40,249 nucleotides of DNA from the NCBI GenBank assembly GCA_002688355.1, contig NZCT01000023.1, positions 1 through 40,249 on the forward strand, written 5' to 3'. The first letter of the stretch is position 1, and the number at the start of each line of letters is the position of its first letter. The notes beneath the pieces were generated by a model. The model saw nothing but the letters and a program-made list of their open reading frames with translations, ran no database searches and was not told where the DNA came from. This document shows positions 15,876 through 25,876 of this stretch, in pieces. The translations under genes and the position numbers were made by a program. The DNA comes from an archaeon (GTDB lineage: Archaea > Nanobdellota > Nanobdellia > SCGC-AAA011-G17 > GW2011-AR20).

Positions 15876-17198
15876 TTACAAAACAGGCCTAGTTATATTC
15901 ATATCTTTAACTAAAATACTCGGAGCAATAACAGGAATTTCAGCTTCCCAACTTCTAATCTGTTGTAAATCATTTGCTCTATCTTTAATATTATTCAAAA
16001 TATTTAACATATTCTCACTAATTCTTATATTATTAACAGCCCCATTAATCTCTCCGTTTTTAATAACAAATATTCCATCTCTTGGAATAGTTGAAAAGTC
16101 TCCAGTAGCGTAATTAGTAAATCTTGTATACCAAACATTTGTAATATACAACCCATCTTTAACGTCTTTAATTAAACTTTCAACACTCTTACTTCCATTA
16201 TCTAAAACAATATTACTTGGATCTGGAGAGACTAAACCAGCATTTCCAGTACTCTTAGTTTTGTATTTCTTAGCTGTAGAAGCATTATGTAAATAAGATT
16301 TCAAAACTCCATTTTTAATTACTGTAGTTTTCTGAGATGGACTTCCTTCCCCATCAAAATCACTTGAATTTAGCCCATTAGCGTAAGTGGCATCATCATA
16401 TAAAGTAAAATTATTATTAGCCACTTTCTGATTTAATTTATCCATGAAAAAACTTGTTCCAGATTCAACACTAAATATGGAAGCAGAGTTTCCTATATTA
16501 TCTAACAAAGGAGCGCTAGCAAGAGGATCTAAAATAACATCAAATTTTCCAGGATTTCCTTTCTTAGGTTTCCTAGAGTCTTTAGCAATCTCTCCTGCCT
16601 TTAAACCAGCATACTCAACATTAAAATCTTTTAACATTCTTCCTGCAACGTTCTTATGTCCACTACTATCTTTATCATAAAAAGATCTTAAAGATAAATA
16701 AAAATGAGTTCCTTCTTGTTCCTTCTCAACATTATTAGACGTTAGTAAATAATTCTTAAATTTATTAGATTCTAATATGCCACTAGATCTTTTTCCATTG
16801 ACTAAAGAAGCATTAATCGCTTTCATAGTTAAATCAACCATATCAATATTATCATATTTTTTATCATACAAATCTTTAACATTTTTATATTTGAAATCTC
16901 CTTTAGCAACACCATAGTAATCATCTTTCTTTTGAATATTTTTAGAGAAAGCTAATATCTCTTTTATTAGTTTATCAGCAGCTGCTTGAGAAAAATCTCT
17001 TAAAGAAGTAGAAACCAACTTATTTTTAAAATTAGCAAACACATCTAAATGATCTATAAACTCAACTCCTGTTTTTACAATTTCATTATTAACAAATTTT
17101 ACTTGTTTAGCATCTACTTCACCTACATTAACTACAACATCAGAGGCACCTTTCTTTACTAATTCCTTGTTAATATATTTAGCTAATTTTTCTTTCAT
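15876..17198 (-). CDS. tldE: TldE/PmbA-type subunit of TldD/TldE protease
   Basis: The non-metal subunit of the TldD/TldE heterodimer, which degrades small unfolded peptides and processes modified peptides in bacteria. The 440-residue protein has the family's N-terminal alpha/beta domain and C-terminal barrel, with KPKKGNPGKFDVILDP and FDGEGSPSQKT among recognisable motifs, and lacks HExxxH. Its ATG overlaps the tldD stop by 4 bp, fitting a stoichiometric complex. No peptide substrate gene is recognised nearby. Confidence 0.9.
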   Translation of the reverse strand: MKEKLAKYINKELVKKGASDVVVNVGEVDAKQVKFVNNEIVKTGVEFIDHLDVFANFKNKLVSTSLRDFSQAAADKLIKEILAFSKNIQKKDDYYGVAKGDFKYKNVKDLYDKKYDNIDMVDLTMKAINASLVNGKRSSGILESNKFKNYLLTSNNVEKEQEGTHFYLSLRSFYDKDSSGHKNVAGRMLKDFNVEYAGLKAGEIAKDSRKPKKGNPGKFDVILDPLASAPLLDNIGNSASIFSVESGTSFFMDKLNQKVANNNFTLYDDATYANGLNSSDFDGEGSPSQKTTVIKNGVLKSYLHNASTAKKYKTKSTGNAGLVSPDPSNIVLDNGSKSVESLIKDVKDGLYITNVWYTRFTNYATGDFSTIPRDGIFVIKNGEINGAVNNIRISENMLNILNNIKDRANDLQQIRSWEAEIPVIAPSILVKDMNITRPVL

Positions 17199-18607
17199 TT
17201 TATTGTAATATTTCTAATTCTAATACTTGGTCCACCTAAACTAACTGGTAATCCTTGCATTGGCTCCCCCTTACCACATGAAGCAGAATGCAACTCAAAA
17301 TTTTTACCAATTGCATCTATAGATCCATACAACGATGGCGTAGTAATTTCAATAGTTGGTCTAATTAATGGATAAGCAATCTCTCCATTCTTAATTAAAT
17401 AAGCTTCACTTCCAACATATTTTTGATTCCATCTCTTATCATCAATATTCCATTCTGTAAAACTCTTCATTAAAATTCCATTTTTCACACCTTCAATCAA
17501 CTCTTCTTCAGAATATTTTCCTTGTTTAATGTAAGTGTTACTCATTCTAATTAATGGTTCAACTCCAAAAGAAGAAGCTCTGGAAGATCCATTACTCTTT
17601 TTATTTAACTTAAAAGAAGTTTGTCTGTCATGTAAAAATTCATTTATTATTCCATTTTTCATTAAATATTTTTTCTTAGCTTTGACACCTTCATCATCAT
17701 ATTGATAATATCCAAAAGCATTCTCAATCATAGGGTCATCTATTACAGTAACAGCCTCATTACCAATCTTCTCTCCAATTGAATTAATATTAACAAAAGA
17801 TTCTCCAGCTTGTGCACCTTCTCTTCCATAAATCCTATCAGCTTCATAAGGATGACCACATGCTTCATGCACAGCTATTCCAGTAATCTCAGGACCAGCA
17901 ACAACATCTATCTTTCCTTGCGGTCCTTTCTTACCATTTTTCTGCACAAGATCAAGAGCTTTTATTTCATCTTGTAAAACATTATGAATATTCCATTTCT
18001 TAATAGCCTCATAACCAGAAACAGCACCATACTGCCAATATCTTTGAACTAATTTTTTACCAGCACCAATAGTTAAAAAATAAAATAAATTTATCCTAGG
18101 GATTGTAGATGTAATCTCCTTACCTTCTGAGTTAATATAATATTTCTTAGTTAAAACATCACTTAAAGAAAAATATCTTGCAGGGACTTTAACTTTAGTG
18201 TTTAAAACATCTTTATCTAATTCTTTTAAAATATTTATCTTATCCTCTGGTCTCAGATCTTCTATTTTTTGTTTCTGCTTTACTTCATAATTTTTCTTGT
18301 AAATAGAATCTTTAGATAAATCAACTTTCTCTCCTATTTGAGAAGATTTTTTAGTTAAGCTTAAAGATTTGTCAATAGTTTGTTTTATTTTATCTTTATC
18401 AAAATTATTAATAGAAACAAAACCCAATGTTTGATGATAAATAAATCGTAAACCTAAGCCTGAATTCTTATCAAACCCGCTGATTTCAGGAGTATTGTTC
18501 TTCAACATAAATCCAGTATTATCATATTCTTCTAATCTGGCTTCTGCATATTCAGCTCCTTTTTCTTGTAAATACTTAATAGAAAAATTAGCAATGTCTT
18601 TTTCCAT
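17195..18607 (-). CDS. tldD: TldD metalloprotease subunit
   Basis: The catalytic zinc subunit of the TldD/TldE protease. The HExxxH motif is at residues 247-252 in VHEACGHPYEAD, followed by GREG and FGYYQYDDEGVKAKK. The 470-residue length is typical. A TATA-like CTATTTAAAC about 25 bp upstream of the ATG and the absence of a Shine-Dalgarno site indicate a leaderless mRNA carrying tldD and tldE. Confidence 0.93.
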   Translation of the reverse strand: MEKDIANFSIKYLQEKGAEYAEARLEEYDNTGFMLKNNTPEISGFDKNSGLGLRFIYHQTLGFVSINNFDKDKIKQTIDKSLSLTKKSSQIGEKVDLSKDSIYKKNYEVKQKQKIEDLRPEDKINILKELDKDVLNTKVKVPARYFSLSDVLTKKYYINSEGKEITSTIPRINLFYFLTIGAGKKLVQRYWQYGAVSGYEAIKKWNIHNVLQDEIKALDLVQKNGKKGPQGKIDVVAGPEITGIAVHEACGHPYEADRIYGREGAQAGESFVNINSIGEKIGNEAVTVIDDPMIENAFGYYQYDDEGVKAKKKYLMKNGIINEFLHDRQTSFKLNKKSNGSSRASSFGVEPLIRMSNTYIKQGKYSEEELIEGVKNGILMKSFTEWNIDDKRWNQKYVGSEAYLIKNGEIAYPLIRPTIEITTPSLYGSIDAIGKNFELHSASCGKGEPMQGLPVSLGGPSIRIRNITIK

Positions 18608-18627
18608 GTTTTCTGAAAAGAAAATAG

Positions 18628-18638
18628 AGTTTAAATAG
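18628..18638 (-). promoter_or_regulatory. TATA-like promoter of tldD-tldE
   Basis: The minus strand has CTATTTAAAC, centred about 26 bp before the tldD ATG, the spacing of a leaderless archaeal promoter. Confidence 0.45.
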
Positions 18639-18649
18639 ATTACGCTGAA

Positions 18650-18853
18650 CTATGAACTTACTTTGTTTTCTATAGTTCTTGAGTATGCAACTCTAGTTAC
18701 GGCAATACTCTTTAATTTTCGATCAGAATATAAAAAGTGAATAAGATCTAGATAATTTTTTGGCTGTAATATCATCTTATATTTTCCAAGAACTTCAATA
18801 GGTTTATCCTTATATATTTCGCAAAACTTATCAATAATATCTTCTTTTTTCAT
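18650..18853 (-). CDS. Hypothetical small protein (67 aa)
   Basis: Not recognised. The 67 residues begin with an acidic helix (KKEDIIDKFCEIYKD) and include two short strands; there is one cysteine and no membrane segment. A TATA-like ATATTTAAAG about 25-30 bp ahead of the ATG supports independent leaderless expression. It lies between tldD and the surface-protein locus, all on the same strand. Confidence 0.5.
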   Translation of the reverse strand: MKKEDIIDKFCEIYKDKPIEVLGKYKMILQPKNYLDLIHFLYSDRKLKSIAVTRVAYSRTIENKVSS

Positions 18854-18899
18854 ATTGCTTTTTAGAAAATCAAACTTTAAATATATTGCGCTAATTTGT

Positions 18900-19673
18900 T
18901 TATCGCTTCTTATCTTTCTTTTTACTTAAAACTGCTTTCAACAGACCTTTAATTAGCTTACGACCATCGGTTTTTTTATTTTTCTCTCTAGTTTCTTCTT
19001 TTAATATTATCTCTTGCAATGTCGAATTTTTCTTATCTTTAACCATATCTTTAGATATTTTTTCTTGCAATGTCGAATCTTTCTTCTTCTTCAACATATC
19101 TTTCGATATTCTTTTTTGCAATATTGAATCTTTATCTTTTTTGACCATTTCTTTAAATATTTCTTTTTGCAATATTAAATTAGGTTCCTCTAATTTAGAC
19201 TTAGGATCTTTTTCATTCTTTAGAATCTTTAGGACATCTCTAATTATTTTGTTTATCTCAATCCTCTTAAAATAAATTATCATATATATCGATAATAATA
19301 TTATAACCCACCAAATTACATCAGGTGATTGGCCTTTAGGCTCTTCTAATGTAACTTTTATCTCCTCTCCTTGTTCAACAAAGACAGTTCTATGTGATGT
19401 TGCTTGATAATTTTCAAATGTTACCTGTACATTAAATTCATAAGACCCAGTTTCTAAATCTTTAGGGATAAATATCTTCGTTACTTCTGTTTTTTCCTCA
19501 AAAGCTCCTAAATATATTGTGTCTTGTCCAGAACTAATCATTTCTTCATCTTTTTCAAGCCAAAAATTTATTATAACATCTCCATAAATCTGAGCCATGC
19601 CTTTTATAAGATATTTAAAATCCAGAAATCCATCATTACCTACTGGAGAATCAACATCAATTATTTTACACAT
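18900..19673 (-). pseudogene. C-terminal part of frameshifted LamG surface protein
   Basis: Residues 1-115 form an extracellular beta-rich domain (GDVIINFWLEKDEEM; VTFENYQATSHRTVFVEQG), then a membrane span (VIWWVIILLSIYMIIYF) and a lysine-rich cytoplasmic tail of 120 residues. The tail has four 17-residue repeats with the pattern LQ-x2-I-x-K-[DE]-M-x-K-x3-[DN]-S. The frame overlaps the upstream ORF by 13 bp, and the two peptides share the CxK region; one extra A in the A-run at 19664-19667 would join them in frame. The ATG at 19673 is thus probably internal. Confidence 0.75.
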
Positions 19674-22548
19674 TGATTATAGAAACATGTTTTATCTTCA
19701 GAGCAATCAGAGTTAGTAACACATTTAAATTTCTCAATAGTATCTTCTTCAACTACTTTTTTACTTCTACGTCCACCACTTCCACTTCCACTAGTGCTAC
19801 TTGTACCACTAGGATCAGCTTGAATTCCTCTTATACCTGAATATTTTAAGTTTTCAATCTTGATCGTTGATCCATCATCAGTGCAGTTTATACCATTTAT
19901 TCTAACAACACTTCCTAAACAAGAATTAAAATTAGTTTCATTACTTCCAGTACAATCAGAACTAATTTCATCTATAGAATTTATCTCTTCATCTTTAACA
20001 CATAAACTAACAAAACTATTATCTGTAATATATAAAGTTTTATTACCTTGTAATTGACCAGATAAATTAAATATTAATGATGTTGATGTTTTACTGATCG
20101 TAATTTTGCTTAAATCTAAATTCGATTGACTAAAATTATGACTAAAATTAACAATTAAATCGCTTTGATCATAAAATAAAATTTCTTCTGTACTAATACT
20201 AAATGTACTACTAGTAGAGTTTCCACCAATAGTAATATTTAATTCACTAACTCCAGAAGTTGTGACATTTGTTTCATTATATAATAATTTATCAGAATTA
20301 TCTGAGACTCCATCCCCATCAGTGTCTGTCACATTTACAGTATAATATCTATTTGATGAAACATTCAAATTTGCAGAACTCCCATTACCATAAGAGCTCC
20401 AGTTATAAAGATAAGTCTCGTTTATCAATCCAGAAATAGAAAGATTATATACATTTGAAGTAACATTATTAACATAATAATCACTCCCATTTATTGTTAA
20501 AAAAACTGTCCCATTTGTATTCTCAACAGTTACATTAAATAATGCAACTCCTCCAGAAATTATTGAAGCATTGTTATCATAGTAACCTGAAAAAGTTGGA
20601 TAAGTTGTATCTGAACTAATTGTAACTGTTCTAGTTTCAGTTTGATTTGAATTTCCTGCTTTATCTTTTACTGAGATAAAATAGGTATAATCGGCATTAT
20701 TTAAACCTGAAGTTGAGTTAGTACTTTGATTCACATATAGGTACCATTGTGTTTGATTAAACTTATTTAAATTTGAAGCATATAGTTGATAAATCTCTTC
20801 TTCCGATAAAGTTCGATTCCATATCTGAATTTCATCTAAGGTTCCATTCCACTCCCTATTGGTATTATGATTCCATGTTCCGATTCTCATATTTGTTTCA
20901 ACGTTAGGTGGTTGTGTTGGAGAATCACCACTTCCCCATGTGATACCTGTAATATTAATCCCATTAAGATAGATGGCATAATATGAATCAGAAATAACTG
21001 CGGCCATATGAATCCAGTTTTCATGTAATGCAAAACCTTGTGCCCCTGCATCTGCTGTTATAGTATTGCCATCAACTGCAATATTAATATCGTTATCATT
21101 CTGAACATATATTGCATACCCGTTCTGTGCAGTACCTCCATCAGATTTGTCTATTATTCTCTGCCAACTGTTTCCTGCATATTTATAGAACCAAGCTGTA
21201 ATTGTTAAATTAGAATTTGCAAACATTAGTGGATGCCCTGGAGTTATTGCTCCCAACTCAATAAAATCATCATCTCCATCAAATTCGAATGCCCCATTAT
21301 ATTTGCCTGTTAAATTCCATGTTGGATTTGTTCCTGCAGTTGAATCTCCTAAAGTACCGTTATTTTTATATTTTGAGATATCTACAACACCATTTGTTGC
21401 ATTTCTGGTATAATTCTCTCCAATTGAGGTGATATTATCAAAGTTCATCATGAAGATTAAAGAATCATTATACATTGTAAAATTAGTACCATTCCAGTTG
21501 TATTTTATATCATTTATCTCATTTAGATCTGTTATAGATATATTGATTTTAATAGAAGTGTTTGTTGTAGTTGAAGCGTTGCTTAAAGTAGGGTATGTGA
21601 AATTTATTATTGGAGAGGTAGTGTCAACAATTATTGTTCTAGTTGTTGTTATATTTTCACTTCCTGAACCATTTGTTACAGATGCATAGTAAGTATAAGT
21701 TCCATCATCTAAGACTGTTGTAGCATTTTTAGATTGATTTACATATAATGACCAATTTTGTGTGTCATATTTATTTAGATTTGAGATGTATAATTGATAG
21801 ATTTCTTCCCTTGTTAAGACTCTGTTTAAAATCATATAATTATCAACTAATCCATCTAGATCTTTAGTTGTACTAGGAGGGGTTGGTGCACCAATTCTTA
21901 CTTTGTCTGAACTAGATTCTATGGATGTTATTGTTGCTGTTGATTCTGCAGTAGCTGCTTGTTTACCATCTAAATATAAATTTAATCCTGTTAAATCACT
22001 AGCTTTAAATGTCCCAACTATAAAATGCCAATTATTATCATTAAAAGATCCTGAAGAGGAACAAATTCTTTGATCTGTTGCACCTGTTGATACAAGTAAA
22101 GTTAATGTGTCACTAGCAGAAGAACAAGGATTAGATGTTGATTCATCTCTCCAGAATAAAACAGGGACCCTGGTACTAAAAGCTCCTTTTGATAAAAATG
22201 TATTGTCTTTTGTTAAGTCATCAACTTTCGCCCAGAAGACAACACTAAATTCTGTGGCTGAATCAAAAATTATATCTCCAAGTTCAATATAATCTGCGTT
22301 TCCATCAAAATCGACTGCACTTCCGTATTTTCCAGTTACCCAGTTGCAACTGTCTCCCATTCCTGTACAATTTCCATTATTCGTATGATTCGAGATATCT
22401 ATAGTGGTATTAGTGTCAGCTTCATTTAGAGCACTTACGTTGTCTAGATTTAAGAAGAGGAGAACACTTTCATTATATAATGTATAGTTAATATCATTCC
22501 AATTATATTTTATTTCACTGATATTTGAAGCTGTAAAAGTAAAGTTAA
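19661..22548 (-). pseudogene. Main body of frameshifted LamG surface protein
   Basis: The frame is open from about 22548; the ATG at 22360 lies inside a LamG domain and is not a believable start. Two LamG/concanavalin-like domains (SAVDFDGNADYIELG and GAFEFDGDDDFIELG starts) sit in two homologous modules, each preceded by an IKYNWN strand and followed by EEIYQLY. A thrombospondin-3-like calcium motif DTDGDGVSDNSD, many Asn-x-Ser/Thr sequons and a Cys-rich CVTNSDCSEDKTCFYNQC segment follow. This suggests a glycosylated cell-surface adhesin or carbohydrate-binding protein. Confidence 0.8.
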
Positions 22549-22680
22549 TTCAATAGTGGTTTTTTGTGTATGATTATTATTGGCAGGAGTTAATGTTGAG
22601 AAATCAACTAATGGTGTTGCTGAAACTACTGTGATAACAAATAAGATTATTGCTACAAATAATAGGTTTTTTTTATTCAT
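22510..22680 (-). pseudogene. N-terminal signal-peptide part of frameshifted LamG surface protein
   Basis: The ATG at 22680 (MNKKN) overlaps the stop of the upstream HTH gene as ATGA, a typical coupled start, and is preferred over the ATG at 22698. A clear signal peptide follows (LLFVAIILFVITVVSATP), then the mature N-terminus PLVDFSTLTPANNNHT. The frame stops at 22510, but restoring one A near 22549 continues it as INFTFTASNISEIKYNWND into the LamG body. With both shifts restored the gene spans 22680-18900 and gives 1,260 residues; 3,781 nt plus two is divisible by three. Confidence 0.75.
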
Positions 22681-22874
22681 AATTTCTTCCTCTTCCAATA
22701 ATGTAGTTTAGCTTTTCCAACAGGCCTAATCCTAATCAAATTAGCACCTTTCAATTCTGCCAAAATAACAGGGACAGTATTCCTAGAAATTTTCAATTCT
22801 TTAGCAATCTCTATAATGGTAAGTCCATCAGTATTCTTTTTCAGTAATTTAACAACTAATTCTTTCTTATTCAT
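22677..22874 (-). CDS. Small winged-helix regulator (65 aa)
   Basis: A 65-residue winged helix-turn-helix: LTIIEIAKELKISRNTVPVI supplies the HTH and the rest forms a basic wing (IRIRPVGKAKLHYWKRKK). There is no ligand domain. Its stop overlaps the ATG of the surface-protein gene (ATGA), so it is translationally coupled to it. Two perfect palindromes lie immediately upstream, suggesting that it represses its own operon. Confidence 0.8.
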   Translation of the reverse strand: MNKKELVVKLLKKNTDGLTIIEIAKELKISRNTVPVILAELKGANLIRIRPVGKAKLHYWKRKKL

Positions 22875-22876
22875 TA

Positions 22877-22913
22877 TGCATTAATGCACCTTTTAATGCT
22901 ATGCATTAATGCA
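22877..22913 (-). promoter_or_regulatory. Two perfect 12-bp palindromes, likely operators
   Basis: TGCATTAATGCA occurs at 22877-22888 and 22902-22913, each a perfect palindrome, 25 bp apart. The first ends 2 bp before the HTH start codon; the second lies between the TATA-like GTTTATAAAT (22920-22929) and the predicted transcription start near 22898. Occupancy would block initiation of the regulator/surface-protein operon. Binding by the 65-aa HTH protein is inferred. Confidence 0.65.
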
Positions 22914-22919
22914 CTATCA

Positions 22920-22929
22920 TTTATAAACT
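22920..22929 (-). promoter_or_regulatory. TATA-like promoter of HTH/surface-protein operon
   Basis: The minus strand reads GTTTATAAAT; the expected start about 25 bp downstream falls between the two palindromes. Confidence 0.45.
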
Positions 22930-22977
22930 TTTCTATCAATAATAAGCTTTAAAAATTCTACTTATTCAATAATACAA

Positions 22978-24045
22978 ATGACAATAGATCCAAGAATAAC
23001 AAAAGCAGCAGAAATCTTAGTTAATTACTCAACTAAAGTTCAAAAAGGTGAATATGTTCAAATCTTAGGTGATATAGAATCTAAAGATTTAATTCTAGAA
23101 GTATACAAATTATGCATACAAAAAGGAGCTTTCCCAACTACAAAAATAGGTTTACCTGGACAATCTTACATTTATTACAAAAACGCATCAGAAGAACAAT
23201 TAGAACATTATCCGGAAATTTCAGAAGAAGAAATGAAAAAAACAGATGCATATATTGCTATTCGTGGTAATTCTAACACTAGAGAATTAACAAACATAGA
23301 TCCAAAAATAATATCAAAGAGAAGAAAAGTTCTAAGACCCTTACAAAATATTAGACTAACAAAAAAATGGGTTCTTTATGATTATCCTTCTCATAGTCTA
23401 GCTCAAGAAGCAGATATGTCAACAGAAGAGTTTGAAGATTTTGTTTTCTCCTCAACAAACATAGATTGGACATCATTCATTAAAGATTTAGAAAAAATTC
23501 AAAAAATAATGCAATCTGGAGATGAAGTACGTATTGTAACAAAAGATACTGACATTAAGTTTAATACAAAAGGAAGAAAATATATCATAGGAGACGGTAC
23601 GCATAACATGCCAGACGGAGAAATATTCACAGCACCAATTGAAACATCAACTGAAGGTCATATTAAATTTTCTTATCCTACTATCTATGGTGGTAGAGAA
23701 GTTGACGATATTTACTTAGAATTTAAAAATGGAGAAATTGTAAAATTCTCAGCTAAGAAAAATGAAGAATTCTTAAAGACAATGATAGCTTCTGACGAAG
23801 GTGCAAAAAAATTAGGAGAATTAGGTATAGGATTAAATCCAATGATTAAAAAACCAATTAAAAATATCTTATTCGATGAGAAGCTCAATGGAACAATTCA
23901 CTTAGCTATAGGTTCAGCATACAAAGAATGTGGAGGAGTTAATGAAAGCTCTGTACATTGGGATATGATTAAAGATCTTAAAAAAGATGGAAAGATATTT
24001 TTGGATGGAAGATTAATCTATGAGAAAGGTAAATTCCTTCAATAG
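22978..24045 (+). CDS. M29-family metallo-aminopeptidase
   Basis: Removes N-terminal residues from peptides; the family (AmpS/aminopeptidase T) uses two metal ions. The 355-residue length is slightly shorter than the usual 370-410. The conserved C-terminal core is present: NMPDGEIFTAP, GGREVDDIYLEF, GELGIGLNP, and HLAIGSAYKECGG followed by SSVHWDMI with the metal-binding Glu and His. A TATA-like GCTTTAAAAAT about 25-30 bp ahead of the ATG suggests a leaderless mRNA, divergent from the HTH operon. It may act with TldD/TldE in peptide turnover. Confidence 0.92.
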   Translation: MTIDPRITKAAEILVNYSTKVQKGEYVQILGDIESKDLILEVYKLCIQKGAFPTTKIGLPGQSYIYYKNASEEQLEHYPEISEEEMKKTDAYIAIRGNSNTRELTNIDPKIISKRRKVLRPLQNIRLTKKWVLYDYPSHSLAQEADMSTEEFEDFVFSSTNIDWTSFIKDLEKIQKIMQSGDEVRIVTKDTDIKFNTKGRKYIIGDGTHNMPDGEIFTAPIETSTEGHIKFSYPTIYGGREVDDIYLEFKNGEIVKFSAKKNEEFLKTMIASDEGAKKLGELGIGLNPMIKKPIKNILFDEKLNGTIHLAIGSAYKECGGVNESSVHWDMIKDLKKDGKIFLDGRLIYEKGKFLQ

Positions 24046-24080
24046 AAACCTTAATAAAAACTATTCTTTAATAAATTAAA

Positions 24081-24575
24081 ATGGTAGAAAGAACATTTGT
24101 TGCAATAAAACCAGATGGTGTGCAAAGATCTCTAGTTGGAGAAATTCTAAAGAGATTTGAATTAGCTGGTTTAAAAATTGTAGGAATGAAGATGCAATGG
24201 CTTGATAAGGAATTTGCAGAAAAACATTATACAGAAGATATTTCAAAAAGAAGAGGGGAAAAAGTAAGAAACTTATTATTAGATTTTATAATAGAAGGTC
24301 CTGTTCTAGCTATAGTTTTTGAAGGTGTTAATGTAATTGAAAACGTTAGAAAATTAGTTGGAGACACAGAACCAAGAGCAGCTCAACCTGGAACTATAAG
24401 AGGAGACTTCTGTCATGTAAGTTATGATTATGCTGATAAAAAAGAAATAGCAATTAAAAATATAATACATGCTTCTGCAAATAAAGAAGATGCTGAGTAC
24501 GAAATTAAACTATGGTTCAAAGATGAAGATTTACATTCATATGAAACAGTTCACGAGAAACATATTCTAAATTGA
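24081..24575 (+). CDS. ndk: Nucleoside diphosphate kinase
   Basis: Transfers the gamma-phosphate between nucleoside triphosphates and diphosphates. The active-site histidine is His130 in NIIHASANKEDAEYEI. The N-terminal TFVAIKPDGVQR and PGTIRGDF are conserved. The chain has 164 residues, longer than the 135-150 of most bacterial enzymes, with an extra loop around residues 50-70 (SKRRGEKVRNLLLDFI). It follows the aminopeptidase gene by 35 bp. Confidence 0.95.
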   Translation: MVERTFVAIKPDGVQRSLVGEILKRFELAGLKIVGMKMQWLDKEFAEKHYTEDISKRRGEKVRNLLLDFIIEGPVLAIVFEGVNVIENVRKLVGDTEPRAAQPGTIRGDFCHVSYDYADKKEIAIKNIIHASANKEDAEYEIKLWFKDEDLHSYETVHEKHILN

Positions 24576-24613
24576 TAAAAAGGCTTATATATTTTTTTAA
24601 ACACTAAACTAAA

Positions 24614-24925
24614 ATGGGCGGCGGAACAGGAACAATTGATGAGAGAATAGATTTCAAAGAAGGTTCAATAAAGAAACAACATGGTGCTTTAGCACTTACT
24701 TTTGGAAATTATTTTTCCACTTTTGAAGACATAGAAAAATTAGATGAAATAATTCTGCCTTTTATTTTCTACAGAACTATTAACGATAATACAAAAGCAA
24801 AGAAAACATTAGTGGGCGGATTAAAACTAAAAAGAAGATATTTTGCAGACAATTTTCATGGTAATGGAGAGACAATTTTTTCCAGGAAAGAATACCAACA
24901 AATAAGAGAGCATTATCAAGATTAA
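24614..24925 (+). CDS. Hypothetical small protein (103 aa)
   Basis: Not recognised. The 103-residue protein has a glycine-rich start (MGGGTGTIDERIDF), a central aromatic segment (LPFIFYRTINDN) and a charged C-terminus. A TATA-like TTATATAT lies about 25-30 bp ahead of the ATG and no Shine-Dalgarno site is present, which supports it as a leaderless gene. It has no cysteines or membrane span. Confidence 0.55.
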   Translation: MGGGTGTIDERIDFKEGSIKKQHGALALTFGNYFSTFEDIEKLDEIILPFIFYRTINDNTKAKKTLVGGLKLKRRYFADNFHGNGETIFSRKEYQQIREHYQD

Positions 24926-24964
24926 ACAATATCTTTAAATAATAATTAATTCTCACATTTTAAA

Positions 24965-25876
24965 GAGGTAATGAAAATTATAGAAAAAAGAGATAGATTT
25001 GGAAAATTTGTAAAAGGGATAGTACCTTGGAATAAAGGAAAGAAAGAACCATATTCTGCAGAAACATTAAAAAGAATGAGTGGTGCCAAGAAAGGTAAAT
25101 GTCCAAATACAGGTTATGAATTTAAAAAAGGACATATTCCATGGATTAAAGGAAAAAAAGGAGTAACAAAAGCTAATATAACTTCATTTAAAAAAGGACA
25201 AATATTTTCCAAGGCAATAATAGAAAAAAGACTAAAAAATCTTAGGAAAAAAGTTCTAATAAAACCAAACTTAAAAATAAGTCAAGATTTAGCTTATATT
25301 ATTGGTATATTGCTTGGAGATGGGTCAGTTTTTAAATGCAGTACAACATATAATATTGTTCTTGACATAACAGATAAAAATATAGCACTAAAATTCTTTA
25401 ATTCATTGAAAAGTATAGGATTAAATCCAAGAATTAATGAAAGGATGCCTACAAACGGCATCGGAAAGCTAAAAAAATATATTGTAATTGCACATTCGAC
25501 TAATTTTGGTTTGTGGTTTAAAAATTTATCAATTAAAAAATTAAAGAAATCGTTAAATAAAAAATATTTACTTAAATCATTCATATGTGGATTCTATGAA
25601 GCAGAAGGTACAATGTATACGACCAAACAAAAATATAAAAACAAAGTATATAAAAAATTTCACATAGGAATGTCAAATACAGATATAAAACTTATCCAAT
25701 TTGTTAAGGGTTTAACTGATAAATTAGATTTTAAATTTAATCTAAATGGTCCTTATAAAAATCATGGATTAGGATACCCCAATGCAAAATCAATATACAG
25801 AATTGAAACAGCTATTAAAGATGATGTTTATAGATTCATAGAATTAATAAAGCCAGTTGGTAAGAATATTTGGAGG
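24965..25876 (+). mobile_element. Possible homing-endonuclease insertion on the gdh leader
   Basis: The endonuclease ORF is bracketed by the 8-mer GAGGTAAT at 24965-24972 and again at 25873-25880. The left copy acts as its own ribosome-binding region and the right copy as that of the dehydrogenase. Removing one repeat and everything between rebuilds a compact promoter, Shine-Dalgarno and ATG for the dehydrogenase. This fits insertion but also chance reuse of a Shine-Dalgarno-like 8-mer. Confidence 0.35.

Noticed and set aside
18960-19190. CRISPR-like or tandem DNA repeat in the 51-bp periodic region
   Set aside because: The period is a multiple of three, the frame stays open and the units diverge as protein repeats; there are no unique spacers.
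22360-22362. ATG at 22360 as start of an 899-aa protein
   Set aside because: It falls within a LamG domain with the same frame open and homologous upstream; the true start is the signal peptide at 22680.
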